Notes: generated by a model not told the origin, from the letters alone. A stretch of 64,000 nt of DNA from Lewinellaceae bacterium (GCA_020636005.1 JACJYR010000003.1:868001-932000), one strand, 5' to 3'. Numbered from the stretch's first letter, positions 16,936 to 27,346 are shown. Program-made: numbers and translations.

Positions 16936-18978
16936 ATGATGAACAGACATCTCCTGACCGCACTCTGCACCCTGCTCTCTTTTTTCCTCGCTGCCCAAAC
17001 CCAGGCCCCCGATCGCCTGACACCGGAAAAACTCTGGCACCTTGGCCGTGTCAGCCTTTTCGATGTTTCGCCCGATGGGAAAACGGCAGTCTATGGCGTG
17101 AGCTATTACGACATCGAGGCCAACAAAGGCAACCGTGACCTTTACTCCGTCAGCACAGACGGGAGCGGAGCGGGGAAGCCCCTGCAACTCACCAACTTCG
17201 AGGGCAATGAAAACGATGCGCAGTACCGTCCGGACGGGCGGAAAATAGGTTTCCTGCGGGGCGATAAGCTATGGGAAATCAATCCTGACGGTACCGGGGC
17301 CAAACAGGTTTCCGACATTGGCATGAACGGTTTCCATTATTCGCCCGACGGCAGCAAAATCTTGTTCGCCCGGGACGTGAAGTACGACAAGACCACCCAG
17401 GACAAATACCCCGACCTGCAAAAAACAGACGCCAAAATCATTGATGGCCTGATGTACCGCCACTGGGACGAATGGGAGGACGGCAGCTACAGCAACCTCT
17501 TCGTGGCCAACTATTCGGATGGCGAAATCACCAGCGAAATGATCAACATCATGGGCCAGCCATACGACTCGCCACTCAAGCCCTTTGGCGGCATGGAGCA
17601 GGTTGCATGGAGCCCAAACGGTCAATACATCGCATACACCTGTAAGAAACTGGGTGGCACCGAGGCTGCTGTCAGCACCAATTCCGACGTTTACCTGTAC
17701 GACCTGCTGAGCATGAATACCCGCAACCTGACACAGGGCATGAACGGCTACGACATGAACCCTGCCTTCTCGCCCGACGGCCGTATGCTCGCCTGGGAAA
17801 GCCAGGAAACGCCGGGCTACGAGGCCGACCGCCACCGTATTTTTATCTATGACTTCACTACCGACAAAAAGATGGAAGTGACGGTGGGCTATGATAACGA
17901 CGCCACTAGCCCACAGTGGGGCCATGACGGCAAACGCATCTATTTCGGCGGTGGCAGCAATGGCACCGACCAGCTATTTTATATTGATCTTGGCCGGGGC
18001 AACGAGGTCGTACAGGTTAGTTCGGGGCAATTCGACTTCGGGCCGTTTGTAGTGGGTAAAAACAACATCGTTGCCGCCCGGTGTTCCATGTCCGAACCGC
18101 ACGAACTGTTTGCACTGCCCTTCGACAATGGCCGCAGTACACAGTTGACTTACACCAACAAGGAAATGCTGAACAAGCTGAACTTCGGCAAGGTGGAAAA
18201 GCGCATGGTGAAAACCACCGACGGAAAAGATATGCTTACCTGGGTCATTTACCCACCCAATTTTGACCCATCGAAAAAATACCCCACGCTGCTCTACTGC
18301 CAGGGCGGGCCGCAAAGCACCGTGAGCCAGTTCTGGAGCTACCGCTGGAATTTCCAGATGATGGCTGCCAACGACTACATCGTGGTGGCGCCCAACCGCA
18401 GGGGCCTCCCGTCCTTTGGGCAGCAGTGGAATGCTGAAATTTCCGGCGATTGGGGCGGCCAGGCCATGCAGGATTACCTTTCGGCCATTGATGATGTGTC
18501 GAAAGAAACCTATGTGGACAAGAACAACCTCGGTGCAGTTGGGGCGAGCTTTGGCGGCTACTCCGTCTTTTGGCTGGCCGGCAACCACAAGAAGCGCTTC
18601 AAGGCTTTCATTGCGCACGATGGCGTCTTCAACCTGGAAAGCATGTACGGCACAACGGAAGAGCTATTTTTCGTGAACCACGATCTCGCCGGCAGTTATT
18701 GGCAAACACCCCTGCCGGAAACCTGGAAGCTGGACTCGCCCCACAAATACGTGCAGAATTGGGACACACCCATCCTGGTCATCCAGGGCGGCAAGGATTT
18801 CCGGGTGCCGGAATCGGAGGGCATGCAAGCTTTCCAGGCGGCGCAGTTGCGGGGCATCCCGAGCCGCTTCCTCTATTTCCCGGACGAAAACCACTGGGTG
18901 CTGAAGCCACAGAACGGGATTCTGTGGCAGCGGGAGTTTTTTGGATGGCTTGATCGGTGGTTGAAGGGGAAGCCGTAG
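16936..18978 (+). CDS. Secreted S9-family prolyl oligopeptidase-type peptidase
   Basis: 680 aa. It has a signal peptide (residues 1-21, LLTALCTLLSFFLAAQTQA). Residues about 35-410 are a beta-propeller of PD40/WD40-like units (FDVSPDGKTAVYG, HYSPDGSKILFA, AWSPNGQYIAYT, AFSPDGRMLAWES). The C-terminal alpha/beta hydrolase has the complete triad: Ser538 in GASFGGY, Asp621 in QGGKDFRVPE and His653 in DENHW. These enzymes cleave short peptides after Pro or Ala, here in the periplasm or outside the cell. There is no T9SS tail. It stands alone, 156 bp after the permease gene. Confidence 0.93.
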   Translation: MMNRHLLTALCTLLSFFLAAQTQAPDRLTPEKLWHLGRVSLFDVSPDGKTAVYGVSYYDIEANKGNRDLYSVSTDGSGAGKPLQLTNFEGNENDAQYRPDGRKIGFLRGDKLWEINPDGTGAKQVSDIGMNGFHYSPDGSKILFARDVKYDKTTQDKYPDLQKTDAKIIDGLMYRHWDEWEDGSYSNLFVANYSDGEITSEMINIMGQPYDSPLKPFGGMEQVAWSPNGQYIAYTCKKLGGTEAAVSTNSDVYLYDLLSMNTRNLTQGMNGYDMNPAFSPDGRMLAWESQETPGYEADRHRIFIYDFTTDKKMEVTVGYDNDATSPQWGHDGKRIYFGGGSNGTDQLFYIDLGRGNEVVQVSSGQFDFGPFVVGKNNIVAARCSMSEPHELFALPFDNGRSTQLTYTNKEMLNKLNFGKVEKRMVKTTDGKDMLTWVIYPPNFDPSKKYPTLLYCQGGPQSTVSQFWSYRWNFQMMAANDYIVVAPNRRGLPSFGQQWNAEISGDWGGQAMQDYLSAIDDVSKETYVDKNNLGAVGASFGGYSVFWLAGNHKKRFKAFIAHDGVFNLESMYGTTEELFFVNHDLAGSYWQTPLPETWKLDSPHKYVQNWDTPILVIQGGKDFRVPESEGMQAFQAAQLRGIPSRFLYFPDENHWVLKPQNGILWQREFFGWLDRWLKGKP

Positions 18979-19157
18979 GGGTAAGGTCATAAGTTTGAGC
19001 GCGGCCGTTGGCTTTTGGCTAATGGCCAACAGCAATTTGTACGACCTATCCCGAAATTTGGGAAAACCTATTGCCGTTGAGCATAAGTTGTTTGGTTAAC
19101 ATGCCCAGCCTTACCAGCATGCCGAAAGGCGTTTGGGGCTTGCATATTCATGGCAAT

Positions 19158-19808
19158 TTATTTCCACCGGACGCCAAACCTGTAACCAACATCCACGGCC
19201 AAAACCCAATCCCAATATTTTGATATCCGGTCGCTTTGATAGGTATAATTGGTATCCCCTTCTATGGAATAATGTTTTTTCACAAAGGCCCTACCTCCGG
19301 CGACCGACACATAGGCATTGCCAACACTATTATGGGTTGGAAAATCGAAATAAATTCGAAGCAATACCTGCTTTGACTTCCAATCATATATTGCCTTCTC
19401 AGTTGGTTCATCATATGGAGCACCTCCACAAGTCTGGATAAATTCAAAATTTTGGATTCGAAACGACCTTCCTTCCAAATAGCAGGAGGTTTTGAATTTT
19501 TTAAACAGCCTGTCTATACCCATTCTAAAGGTTGGGCCTTTCCTGTCAGTTAAGTACCTAATTTGATGAATATCGAACAAACCTAAACCCATCTCGCATG
19601 GTTCAAAAAAGGATGGGCTGTAATTCCATCCTAACCCAAAGGAAATTGTCGGTTTATCTGCCTTGCCTGGTGTGACGAACAAGTTGACAGATGTGAGGGT
19701 GTTCATGCCGAATCTAGTAAAAATAATACTGTTCAATGGATGGCTCTCTTGGGAAAGAGTCGTTAAGGAAGGCAGCAAGCAAATTGCAAGTATTGGTAAC
19801 TTTTTCAT
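19158..19808 (-). CDS. Hypothetical secreted protein, possibly outer-membrane
   Basis: 216 aa from the chosen start. I used the internal Met that opens a signal peptide (MKKLPILAICLLPSLTTLSQ); the open frame runs 49 codons further upstream, but that stretch is not signal-like. The mature part has many aromatic residues in alternating positions (ISFGLGWNYSPSF, VLRIYFDFPTHNSVG, WVLAVDVGYRFGVRW) and ends in an aromatic pattern, consistent with a small outer-membrane barrel. No family is recognised. The DNA is more AT-rich than its neighbours, which suggests an accessory gene. Confidence 0.6.
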   Translation of the reverse strand: MKKLPILAICLLPSLTTLSQESHPLNSIIFTRFGMNTLTSVNLFVTPGKADKPTISFGLGWNYSPSFFEPCEMGLGLFDIHQIRYLTDRKGPTFRMGIDRLFKKFKTSCYLEGRSFRIQNFEFIQTCGGAPYDEPTEKAIYDWKSKQVLLRIYFDFPTHNSVGNAYVSVAGGRAFVKKHYSIEGDTNYTYQSDRISKYWDWVLAVDVGYRFGVRWK

Positions 19809-20310
19809 AAAGTCGGCCCCTGTTTTTTTTACAACGAAATTGGAAAATTTTTGCTGTGCCCTCCCAAATTTTAATGAGTCAGGTTGAAGATCTTTTGCCC
19901 ATGTATGGTTTTGATGATGGACAGGGTGAGCTTTCCAATCCCAGGTAATCGGCAATTTTAGGTTTAATGACGATAAAGGTAAAAACTAGTAACTGGGTTA
20001 CCTTAGCTGCCGTACCCGCTGTTTTTACGGGTTCCAATCCTGCCCTTTTCCCGCTAGCCCACCATCTTCAGCCTCTTCCGGTTTGCAACCTGTACGTCTG
20101 TACCTATAAGTGATAATGCCTAAATCTTTTTGCCAGCATCCCAAGTATCACTTTTCAAGACCAAGGATGCATTGCATTAATGATTACTTCCGGAAGTATT
20201 GGATACAAGCCTGCAAAAACGGTATTTACAAAGCAGCTGGCCCTGAAACAGAGAAGCCCGGCTCCATTTTCGATTTGAAACCGGGCTTCTCTGTTTTAAA
20301 GGATCTACTT
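19809..20310. other. Intergenic region with a strong hairpin
   Basis: About 500 bp upstream of the hypothetical gene and downstream of the Rpn nuclease gene. Apart from the terminator at 20246-20297 I see no gene or named site. Confidence 0.5.
20246..20297 (-). terminator. Strong Rho-independent terminator after the Rpn nuclease gene
   Basis: A perfect 17-bp stem (AAACAGAGAAGCCCGG with its complement) around an 18-19-nt loop, with T runs on both sides. It lies 14 bp after the stop codon of the minus-strand nuclease gene and could stop transcription from either side. Confidence 0.88.
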
Positions 20311-21267
20311 TTATTTCTCCGTGAGTATCATTTCAATTTTACTTTCCGGCATGGAAAAGAAAGCGGCTATTTCCTGGATGCTCCAGTTTCTTTCATGATA
20401 ACACTTGCGGATCGTTTCATGCAGTTTCCGCTGCACCTCTTTGGCTTCGTTCTTTGCCTCTTTCAGCATTTTTTGCAACGACTCGCCGGTCAATGCTTCA
20501 AGCATGTTGTCCCATTCCTTTACATGATCCATATTAATGGCGAAAGACTTTTCTGTTTGCATTTTTTCAAGGATGAATTGGTTGTAGTTTATTTCGAGAT
20601 CCTTGGGCATCAAGGTCAAGTACCTAACAAATATAAGGGCTTCCAGGATTTTGATCCTGTCAATTTTCTTTGCCTGCGCAAATTCGAACAATTTTTTCCG
20701 AAAGGCAAAACGCTTTTCCATATCATCCCTGGTGCGGTTGGCGTATTGCTGGGCCAGCACGAAAAGGGCAAAAATGTTTTCGGATTGCAATAGCAAGGCC
20801 TCGTCCTGCTCCCAAATCTTGTAGGCCGGAAATTCAAAGAGCAGGCGGTTGGTCAGGAAGCCATATTGGTACCTGTCCACCTGGTTGGCCGATGGCGATC
20901 CCGTATAAACGGCTATGGAAAAGATGTCCTCCGATTTGTGCTTGTCGAAGATGAGGATGCGGTACCAGAAAAAGCGCTTGGGAAAATTGGCTTTGGGGTT
21001 CGATTCGATTTCAATATGGACGAGCAGGTACAAATCCTTGCCATCTTTCAAGCGCACTTTGGCCAGCTTGTCGCAAAGTTTGGAGCCCCGGAACCTCGTT
21101 TTGATGATTTCGTGCAGCTCCTGCTCGAGGAACTCGATTTGGCGATCCCAATCAATCAAATCGTGCAGGTCGGGCTCGATGAATGCGATGGCTTCCCTGA
21201 AAAAATAGGTGAAAATCTGTTTCCAGGGATGATCGGTGTCCGTGGAGGTTTTCTTTCGTTTGCCCAT
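20311..21267 (-). CDS. Rpn-family recombination-promoting nuclease / PD-(D/E)XK putative transposase
   Basis: 318 aa from the Met opening MGKRKKTSTD; a longer frame adds 14 unlikely residues. The N-terminal half is a PD-(D/E)XK-type nuclease core of the Rpn (formerly Transposase_31) family. KLCDKLAKVRL gives Asp66, and LLVHIEIES gives Glu86 and Glu88, matching the family's 'HIEhQs'-type strand. The C-terminus carries a short helix-turn-helix-like region (NWSIQEIAAFFSMPESKIEM). Rpn proteins promote RecA-independent recombination in E. coli, and some families contribute to phage defence. The gene is compact, with its own strong terminator. Confidence 0.85.
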   Translation of the reverse strand: MGKRKKTSTDTDHPWKQIFTYFFREAIAFIEPDLHDLIDWDRQIEFLEQELHEIIKTRFRGSKLCDKLAKVRLKDGKDLYLLVHIEIESNPKANFPKRFFWYRILIFDKHKSEDIFSIAVYTGSPSANQVDRYQYGFLTNRLLFEFPAYKIWEQDEALLLQSENIFALFVLAQQYANRTRDDMEKRFAFRKKLFEFAQAKKIDRIKILEALIFVRYLTLMPKDLEINYNQFILEKMQTEKSFAINMDHVKEWDNMLEALTGESLQKMLKEAKNEAKEVQRKLHETIRKCYHERNWSIQEIAAFFSMPESKIEMILTEK

Positions 21268-21323
21268 AGTTGTCGGTTTAATTTCGGGAGGGAAAAATAG
21301 GCAAATCATCGGAAGGCTACCAA

Positions 21324-22253
21324 TCAGGCTATTAAATTTCCAAACCTTTCATTAAACCCCACCACCCCCTGCAGCCCGCCCGTATGCACTAGCACCACCG
21401 TCGAGCCTTTTTCAAAAAAGCCTTTTTCCACCAAATCAAAAACTGCGTAAAACAGCTTGCCCGTGTAAATGGGATCGAGCGGGATGCCAGTCCGTTGTTT
21501 AAAACTATTGATGAAATCAATCAAACCGGGCGTGAATTTGGCGTAGCCGCCAAAATGGTAATCGCCGTTGATTTGCCAATTTTGAAACGGGGCTTGCCCA
21601 CACTTTTCCAGCAACCCGGCCACTTCAATTTTTAAGAAATCCCCTTTCAACACGGAAACGCCAAGGGCCGCTCCCCTACCCTGCAAGCCGCTAACGATAC
21701 CTGCCAAAGTAGCCCCCGTGCCGCAGGCCGTGCAGATGCAACCAGGCAATCCCCCCAACTGGCGCTCGATTTCCCCGACCATTTCAGCACAACCTTTCAC
21801 GGCCAGGCAATTCGAGCCACCTTCTGGCAGGATGTAATACTCATCGGGATTTATTTTTATACTTTCCAGCAAGGATATGTGGGATTTATTCCTGAAATTT
21901 GCCCTGTCCACATATTTGAGTTCCATTCCACACCCTTCCACATACGTCAAAGTCGGATTCTGCGGCAAAGCCCTTTCGCCCCTGACAACACCCAATGTTG
22001 AAAATCCGAATTCCTTGCCCGCTGCAGCCACCGCTGCCAGGTGATTGCTGTATGCGCCACCGAAGGTCAGCAGTTTATTAAAACCCAACCGCCTGGCTTC
22101 CAGCAGGTTGTATTTTAGTTTCCGCCACTTGTTGCCGCTGATATCCGGGTGCAACAGGTCGTCCCTTTTTACAAAAAGCCGCATGTTTCTAATGTTTGGC
22201 AATTCCTGCAAAGGGGAAGGTTCGTTGGCAAGGTGTTCCAAGAGATTTATCAT
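21324..22253 (-). CDS. ACC deaminase / D-cysteine desulfhydrase family PLP enzyme
   Basis: 309 aa from MINLLEHL; an 11-codon extension upstream lacks support. Fold-type II PLP enzyme: HPDISGNKWRKLKYNL gives the Schiff-base lysine at Lys42; LTFGGAYSNHLAAVAAAG gives the substrate loop; and TACGTGATLAGI is the phosphate-binding Gly-rich loop. Family members open 1-aminocyclopropane-1-carboxylate or release sulfide from D-cysteine. The two activities differ by a few residues that I cannot assign here, so the substrate is left open. It lies 56 bp upstream of the Rpn nuclease gene on the same strand, so the two may share a transcript. Confidence 0.88.
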   Translation of the reverse strand: MINLLEHLANEPSPLQELPNIRNMRLFVKRDDLLHPDISGNKWRKLKYNLLEARRLGFNKLLTFGGAYSNHLAAVAAAGKEFGFSTLGVVRGERALPQNPTLTYVEGCGMELKYVDRANFRNKSHISLLESIKINPDEYYILPEGGSNCLAVKGCAEMVGEIERQLGGLPGCICTACGTGATLAGIVSGLQGRGAALGVSVLKGDFLKIEVAGLLEKCGQAPFQNWQINGDYHFGGYAKFTPGLIDFINSFKQRTGIPLDPIYTGKLFYAVFDLVEKGFFEKGSTVVLVHTGGLQGVVGFNERFGNLIA

Positions 22254-22542
22254 TTGAAAAACAATATTGAAAAACGAACATAGCACCTGCTATGTACAAA
22301 TCCTCCCGTTGATGAAAAACAAAATAAAACAAACACCAGATACCCTGCTGAAAGGCGAAGGTGAAATGAAGAAGGTAAAACAAACCGGCATTCCACAGGT
22401 GAAAGAACCAAAGGAACCTTCCAAAAACGATGGGGGGTATATCTGGATGATCTGAAATTGGTGTAGGCGCACTTATACTTGATTCCAATGTGATTTCGCT
22501 AACTTGCCAGCCGTTCTGATGAAACCTTAAAATTCACGGTCT

Positions 22543-23517
22543 ATGGCAATGCTCGAAGTTATTATTGGGATGATCTTCACCTTTATGGTGCTGAGCCTGT
22601 TGGGCACCACGCTCAACGAACTCCTATCCGCCTGGCGGGGCTGGCGGGGGTTTTACATGGAGGAGGGACTAAAGCGCCTGCTCGAATTCAAGGACGACCC
22701 CTCCGTTTTCAACAAATTCAAGAACAACCCCTTTTTCAGACAATTGATGCAGCACCCTGCCCCGTTCCGGGTGTCCCAGGCACCGGCCTACCTTACTTCT
22801 TCCGATTTTACCTCCATCCTTTTCAGCGTTTTAAAAAAGAAGGGCGTACCAGTGGAAAAAGTAGAAGACCTGCTCGGTGACCTGCCCGAAAAAAGCCAAC
22901 TGCGGGAAGTGCTCGAACAAATAAAGGACGAGGGCCATCAAAATGTACAGGCCTACGAGGCCCGGCTACAGGGCTGGTTCAACGGGGTGATGGGCCAGGC
23001 CAGCGGATGGTACAAGCGGCACCTGCAAATGGTCACCATCCTGGTAGGTTTTGTGGTGGCAGGCGTGCTGAACGCTGACAGCTTCCAAATCTACTCCAAC
23101 CTGACCAAAAACTCGGTCGCCCGTGAGAACCTGGCCTCGATGGCAGAAGCATTTGCCACCAATAATAATACCTTGCCCAGTACAGCCACCACGCCCGGCG
23201 ATTCCCTGACTTTCGACCAAATCAGGACGGAGTTCAACAAGGCGAGAAACAGCGGAGACTTTGCCGAAGTGTCCAATATCCTCGGCCTTGGCTGGCGGAT
23301 TGGCGACGCTTCGGTAGGCATTAAGAAATGGCTGATACGGCTTTTGGGCTGGCTGATAACAGCGCTCGCCATTTCGCTGGGCGCACCTTTTTGGTTCGAC
23401 GTGCTGAAAAGGATCATCACCATCCGCAGCTCCGGCGAAACTGTTTCGAGTGAAAGGAACACTCCCTCTGTAGTGATCAATACAGGAAATGTGGAGGCTG
23501 ATGTGAAAAAACTGTAA
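22543..23517 (+). CDS. Predicted inner-membrane protein, unknown function
   Basis: 324 aa with no catalytic motif that I recognise. It has an N-terminal span (about residues 4-24, LEVIIGMIFTFMVLSLLG), a cytoplasmic helical region (about 40-155, charged and coiled-coil-like), a second span (about 165-185, MVTILVGFVVAGVLNADSF), a loop, and a third span (about 265-290, LLGWLITALAISLGAPFWF). The pattern resembles conserved Bacteroidota and cyanobacterial membrane proteins of unknown role. It is monocistronic and converges with the ABC permease/peptidase gene, only 29 bp away. Confidence 0.7.
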   Translation: MAMLEVIIGMIFTFMVLSLLGTTLNELLSAWRGWRGFYMEEGLKRLLEFKDDPSVFNKFKNNPFFRQLMQHPAPFRVSQAPAYLTSSDFTSILFSVLKKKGVPVEKVEDLLGDLPEKSQLREVLEQIKDEGHQNVQAYEARLQGWFNGVMGQASGWYKRHLQMVTILVGFVVAGVLNADSFQIYSNLTKNSVARENLASMAEAFATNNNTLPSTATTPGDSLTFDQIRTEFNKARNSGDFAEVSNILGLGWRIGDASVGIKKWLIRLLGWLITALAISLGAPFWFDVLKRIITIRSSGETVSSERNTPSVVINTGNVEADVKKL

Positions 23518-23546
23518 CCTCTGTTTTTTTCATTTTTCCTGCCCTA

Positions 23547-26500
23547 TCAATCCACATTCACCCGGTTGTCCTCCGGTATCCGGTCTATCAATTTATTGTA
23601 CGGGTCAATGCCGGCTTTCACCGGTTTGCCGCTCACCGTCACCGTTATCGTGTGCTCGCCGTTGGTCAATTTGTGCTTTTTCAGGTAGAGCGGTTTGGAC
23701 AAGGTCCGTCCGTCCGGCGCTTTTTCATCCTCGGCAAACACACCGATGTCAATGTAGTCATTGGTGTTGTCGGCGTTAGCCTCGTTGCCCTTTTCATCGG
23801 CGTACTTTTTCAAGACCTTCACTTTCATCGTCACCTCATATTGGCCGTTGCCGAGGTCTTTGGAGGTGGCAGTGAAGATGCGGTTTTCATACAAGGCCAG
23901 TTTTAGCCAACTGTCTTCCAGGAAGTATTGCAGGCTGTCCGGCACGGCGGTCTTGATGAAATCGTAGAGGTCGTAGCTGCCGGCGTAGGGCGGGTTTTCC
24001 TTCAAGGCGAAGCTGTCCCGGAAGGCATGGATGGCCCCGTTCAGTTCCTTTTCACCGATGTAATCCTGGAGGGCGTAGAGGATGAGGCTGCCCTTTTGGT
24101 ACCACTGGTAGGAGCGGTTGCAATTGATAAAAACATTCTCCTTTTTGCTCTCCGTTGCCCGGCCCCGCAGGTAGCGGTCGAGGTCGTATTTGAGGAAGCG
24201 CTGCAGGTTGTCGCTGCCGTATTTGTGCTGCGCAATCATCAGAGCGGAGTATTCGGCGAGGCTCTCGGACACGAGGTTGGCGCCACGGGTCATGTTCGGC
24301 GACACCTGGTGTCCCCACCATTGGTGCGACAGCTCGTGGGCGGTCACGTAGTAGGCATAGTCATAGTCGTTTGGGTCGCTGAAGTCGGCAAACCAGCCGA
24401 AATCTTCCGAGTAGGGAATGGTGTTGGGAAACGACTGCGCAAAGACGGCATAGCGTGGAAACTCCAGGATGCGCACCTGCCGGAACTGGTATGGCCCGAA
24501 GTTTTTATAAAAATAATCCAGCCCGTCTTTCACCGAGGCCACCATGCGGTCGAGGTTGTAGTTGTGTTCGTAATGGTGGAATATTTCGATGTTTACCTCT
24601 TTCCCATCAGGTGCTTGCCATTTGTCCCGAAGCACTTCATAGCGGGCCGATACGATGTTGAAGAAATAGTCAATCTTGCTGTCCTGCAGGTAGTGGAAAT
24701 AACGCCGCCCGTTTTCCGTCCATTCTTTTTGCAAATAACCCGGCGCCACGGCTATCTGATCGGGCGTGGTACTCAGGGTGCATTCAAAACTGATCAGATC
24801 GGCGTCGTCGTTGAACAGCAGGGTCTTTTCACCATAAGGATCACGGTGGGGCGGCAGGTCGTCGGGCTTTTCTGGCAGGTCGTACTTCTTGCGCTTTTCA
24901 TCGCTTTCCAGTTCGTTGTTGGGGTCGTAGCCAAAGCTAGGAAGACCGCCCGAAGTGAAAGTCCCATTGTACAATATTTCCCGCCGGTAGCCGTCGTTCA
25001 CGAAGCCCGGATTGCTCAGCACCGTATGGATTTCGAGGGTGGCCGAGTCGCCGGGCAGCATAGGCCGGGGCAGGGCGAACATGCGGTATCCTGCCGTGTC
25101 TGGTTTTGCATAAAACAAGGAAAACTTCGGGCGTGGCACCAGGTCGAACCTCGAAACGGGCAGGGTGGCGCCGTTCATTTTCACCGAATACTTTTGCCCG
25201 TCGCTTGACAGCAGGTGCAGCGTGTCTATCGGTACGTCCCACTTATTTTTGATTTTCAAAACGGCCCGCATTTCAATCTCCCTTTTCTCCGGGAAAATGT
25301 CGGCGTTCACTACGATTCCCGTCACTTTGGGCTGCGGCAGCCGCTCGTATTTCTTGTAGCGCTTTTCATATTCTGCCTGCCATTTCTCCCCTTCTTTCAC
25401 GGTGCGGTACTTGTTCACGGTGCTCACGTTGTAATAGGCAAAACCACCTGCGCCCAGCCATACCAGCACCAGCGCCACCATCACCAGCGCCGTGCGGGCG
25501 TTCCAGCGTTGCCGGAAATAGCGCCACCTGTTTTTGAAACCCGCATCCGAACCCCTCGCCCACCATAGCGAGGCCAGCAGCAACAACACGAAGCCAAAAG
25601 CCGTCCAATAGAGGTTGAACCAAAACAGCGGCTCCGCAAAATGCCCAAAATTGTTCATGTCGGAAATGAGGTAACCGGGCTTGAAGCTGTAGAAAAACAG
25701 GTTGTAGTTCATGTCCAGAAAAGACCGCATCACAAACAAAAGCACCCAAAAAGCGATGCCCACAAAATGGCCCAGGAACTTGTGGTTCACCAGCACATGC
25801 ACAAAAAAAGCAAGTAGCGCCATTTGCCAATAATCCCAAAAAGTAATCAGGTAGAGGTCTTTGAAATAGAAACCGAACTTGAAATTGAAATACCCGTGGA
25901 ACACCTGCACGATGACGCCCACGATCATCGGTATCGTTGCCAGCATGAGGCACACGCCGGTAATGGCGATGAACTTGGAGCCGAGTTGCACCCAGTTAGG
26001 CACCGGCAGGGCGTCGGCGATGTTGGCGAAACGGGTGGAGCGATCCCGGTGTACCGTCTCCCCGGCATAGAACATGAGCAGGATGAAGACAAACAAGCCG
26101 TAATTGTAGGTTTTGAACAAAAGCATGTTCATGGTGAGCGGCCGGTCTGGCACGCTGTATTGGAGGTTGCCGATCCAGTCGTCAATGAACAGGAAAACCA
26201 CTGCCCCGAGCATGATGGAGAGGAAATAATTGTCCCGGATGATGTTGCGGAACTCCAGTTTGCCGAGGCTCCAGAGGTTCGACCAGTCGAGCTTGCTGGA
26301 AAACTGGCTGGCGAAAACAGGGAGTTTTACCAAAGCAGGTTTAAGAGTGGCTTCGGCAGCTTCGCCCTTGCCCTTCCGCTCCCGTCCGGCGATGAAATTT
26401 TGCAGGGAAAAACGGAAGTAAGTGCCGACCAGCACCAGAAAACCGATGCCCGACCAAAGCAGCCTGTTCCACAAAAGATTGCCCGCCAGCGGCGTCATCT

Positions 26501-27194
26501 GGGTATTTTGCTCCGCCGGGGTGAAGTATTTGATGGCGTTGGAATAGGTGTTCAGGGCAAAGGGATCGAGCAGATCCACGAGGTTCCGCCGCTCAAGGTC
26601 CCTGGCCAGGAAATTGGCCAGCAGGTAAAAAATGAACAGCAGGATGGACGCCGAATACAGCACCCGGTTGTTGCGCAACCAGGATACCAGCCCATAGAAA
26701 ATACAACTGGCAAAGAAGGCACTCGGCAGTAGGATGGTGGCGAACGACCAGATATAGTACACCGGCAGGTTCGGCCCGAAACGCTCCGGCTTCGTCCAGT
26801 CGAAAACAGGCCCTATCCACGAACCGACGATGTAGCCAAAAATGGCTCCCGTCAAGATGAGCAGCAGCACCACGAACGAACCCCAAAACCGCCCCCAGAA
26901 ATAGGCGCTGCGGCTGATGGGCGTCGAGAGCAGGTACTCCTTCGTGTTGTGTTCCAGGTCCCGGTAGAGCGGTACCCCCATCACGGCGGAACTGATGAGC
27001 ACGGAAAACACACCGAGCAAGGCGAAAAAACTGCCGATCATCGCCGGGGAATTGTGATAAACTTTCTCGCTGGCGGGCGAGCCGCCATTGGCAATGATCA
27101 GCGCCGTGAGCACAAAAAATAGGACGAAATAGATATAGGTCGCAGGCCGGGTGCTGCGGTATTTCAGTTCGAAGGTGAAAACAGACCAGAACAT
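23547..27194 (-). CDS. ABC-2 type permease fused to M1-family metallopeptidase
   Basis: 1215 aa. Residues 1 to about 590 contain roughly twelve membrane spans in an ABC-2 permease arrangement (KYRSTRPATYIYFVLFFVLT at the start). Residues about 640-1190 are an M1 aminopeptidase domain. The zinc motif is HELSHQWWGH starting at His953, with the third ligand Glu in SESLAEY 19 residues after the second His, a spacing normal for this fusion family. GAMEN is replaced by the family-typical EFPRYAVFAQS. The protein works with the ATPase encoded 152 bp upstream on the same strand. The role may be export coupled to peptide trimming; substrate unknown. Confidence 0.93.
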   Translation of the reverse strand: MFWSVFTFELKYRSTRPATYIYFVLFFVLTALIIANGGSPASEKVYHNSPAMIGSFFALLGVFSVLISSAVMGVPLYRDLEHNTKEYLLSTPISRSAYFWGRFWGSFVVLLLILTGAIFGYIVGSWIGPVFDWTKPERFGPNLPVYYIWSFATILLPSAFFASCIFYGLVSWLRNNRVLYSASILLFIFYLLANFLARDLERRNLVDLLDPFALNTYSNAIKYFTPAEQNTQMTPLAGNLLWNRLLWSGIGFLVLVGTYFRFSLQNFIAGRERKGKGEAAEATLKPALVKLPVFASQFSSKLDWSNLWSLGKLEFRNIIRDNYFLSIMLGAVVFLFIDDWIGNLQYSVPDRPLTMNMLLFKTYNYGLFVFILLMFYAGETVHRDRSTRFANIADALPVPNWVQLGSKFIAITGVCLMLATIPMIVGVIVQVFHGYFNFKFGFYFKDLYLITFWDYWQMALLAFFVHVLVNHKFLGHFVGIAFWVLLFVMRSFLDMNYNLFFYSFKPGYLISDMNNFGHFAEPLFWFNLYWTAFGFVLLLLASLWWARGSDAGFKNRWRYFRQRWNARTALVMVALVLVWLGAGGFAYYNVSTVNKYRTVKEGEKWQAEYEKRYKKYERLPQPKVTGIVVNADIFPEKREIEMRAVLKIKNKWDVPIDTLHLLSSDGQKYSVKMNGATLPVSRFDLVPRPKFSLFYAKPDTAGYRMFALPRPMLPGDSATLEIHTVLSNPGFVNDGYRREILYNGTFTSGGLPSFGYDPNNELESDEKRKKYDLPEKPDDLPPHRDPYGEKTLLFNDDADLISFECTLSTTPDQIAVAPGYLQKEWTENGRRYFHYLQDSKIDYFFNIVSARYEVLRDKWQAPDGKEVNIEIFHHYEHNYNLDRMVASVKDGLDYFYKNFGPYQFRQVRILEFPRYAVFAQSFPNTIPYSEDFGWFADFSDPNDYDYAYYVTAHELSHQWWGHQVSPNMTRGANLVSESLAEYSALMIAQHKYGSDNLQRFLKYDLDRYLRGRATESKKENVFINCNRSYQWYQKGSLILYALQDYIGEKELNGAIHAFRDSFALKENPPYAGSYDLYDFIKTAVPDSLQYFLEDSWLKLALYENRIFTATSKDLGNGQYEVTMKVKVLKKYADEKGNEANADNTNDYIDIGVFAEDEKAPDGRTLSKPLYLKKHKLTNGEHTITVTVSGKPVKAGIDPYNKLIDRIPEDNRVNVD

Positions 27195-27346
27195 ATTGGT
27201 AATGATTAATGTAGAATGGTGAATGGTGAATCAGGAAATTGGGCAAAGACACAAAGGATAGATTTGGATGTTTTGAAATTTGGGTTTGCAACTGATTGGA
27301 AATCAACCTTGAAAACACAAAAACACAAAAACACCCAAGCACAACA

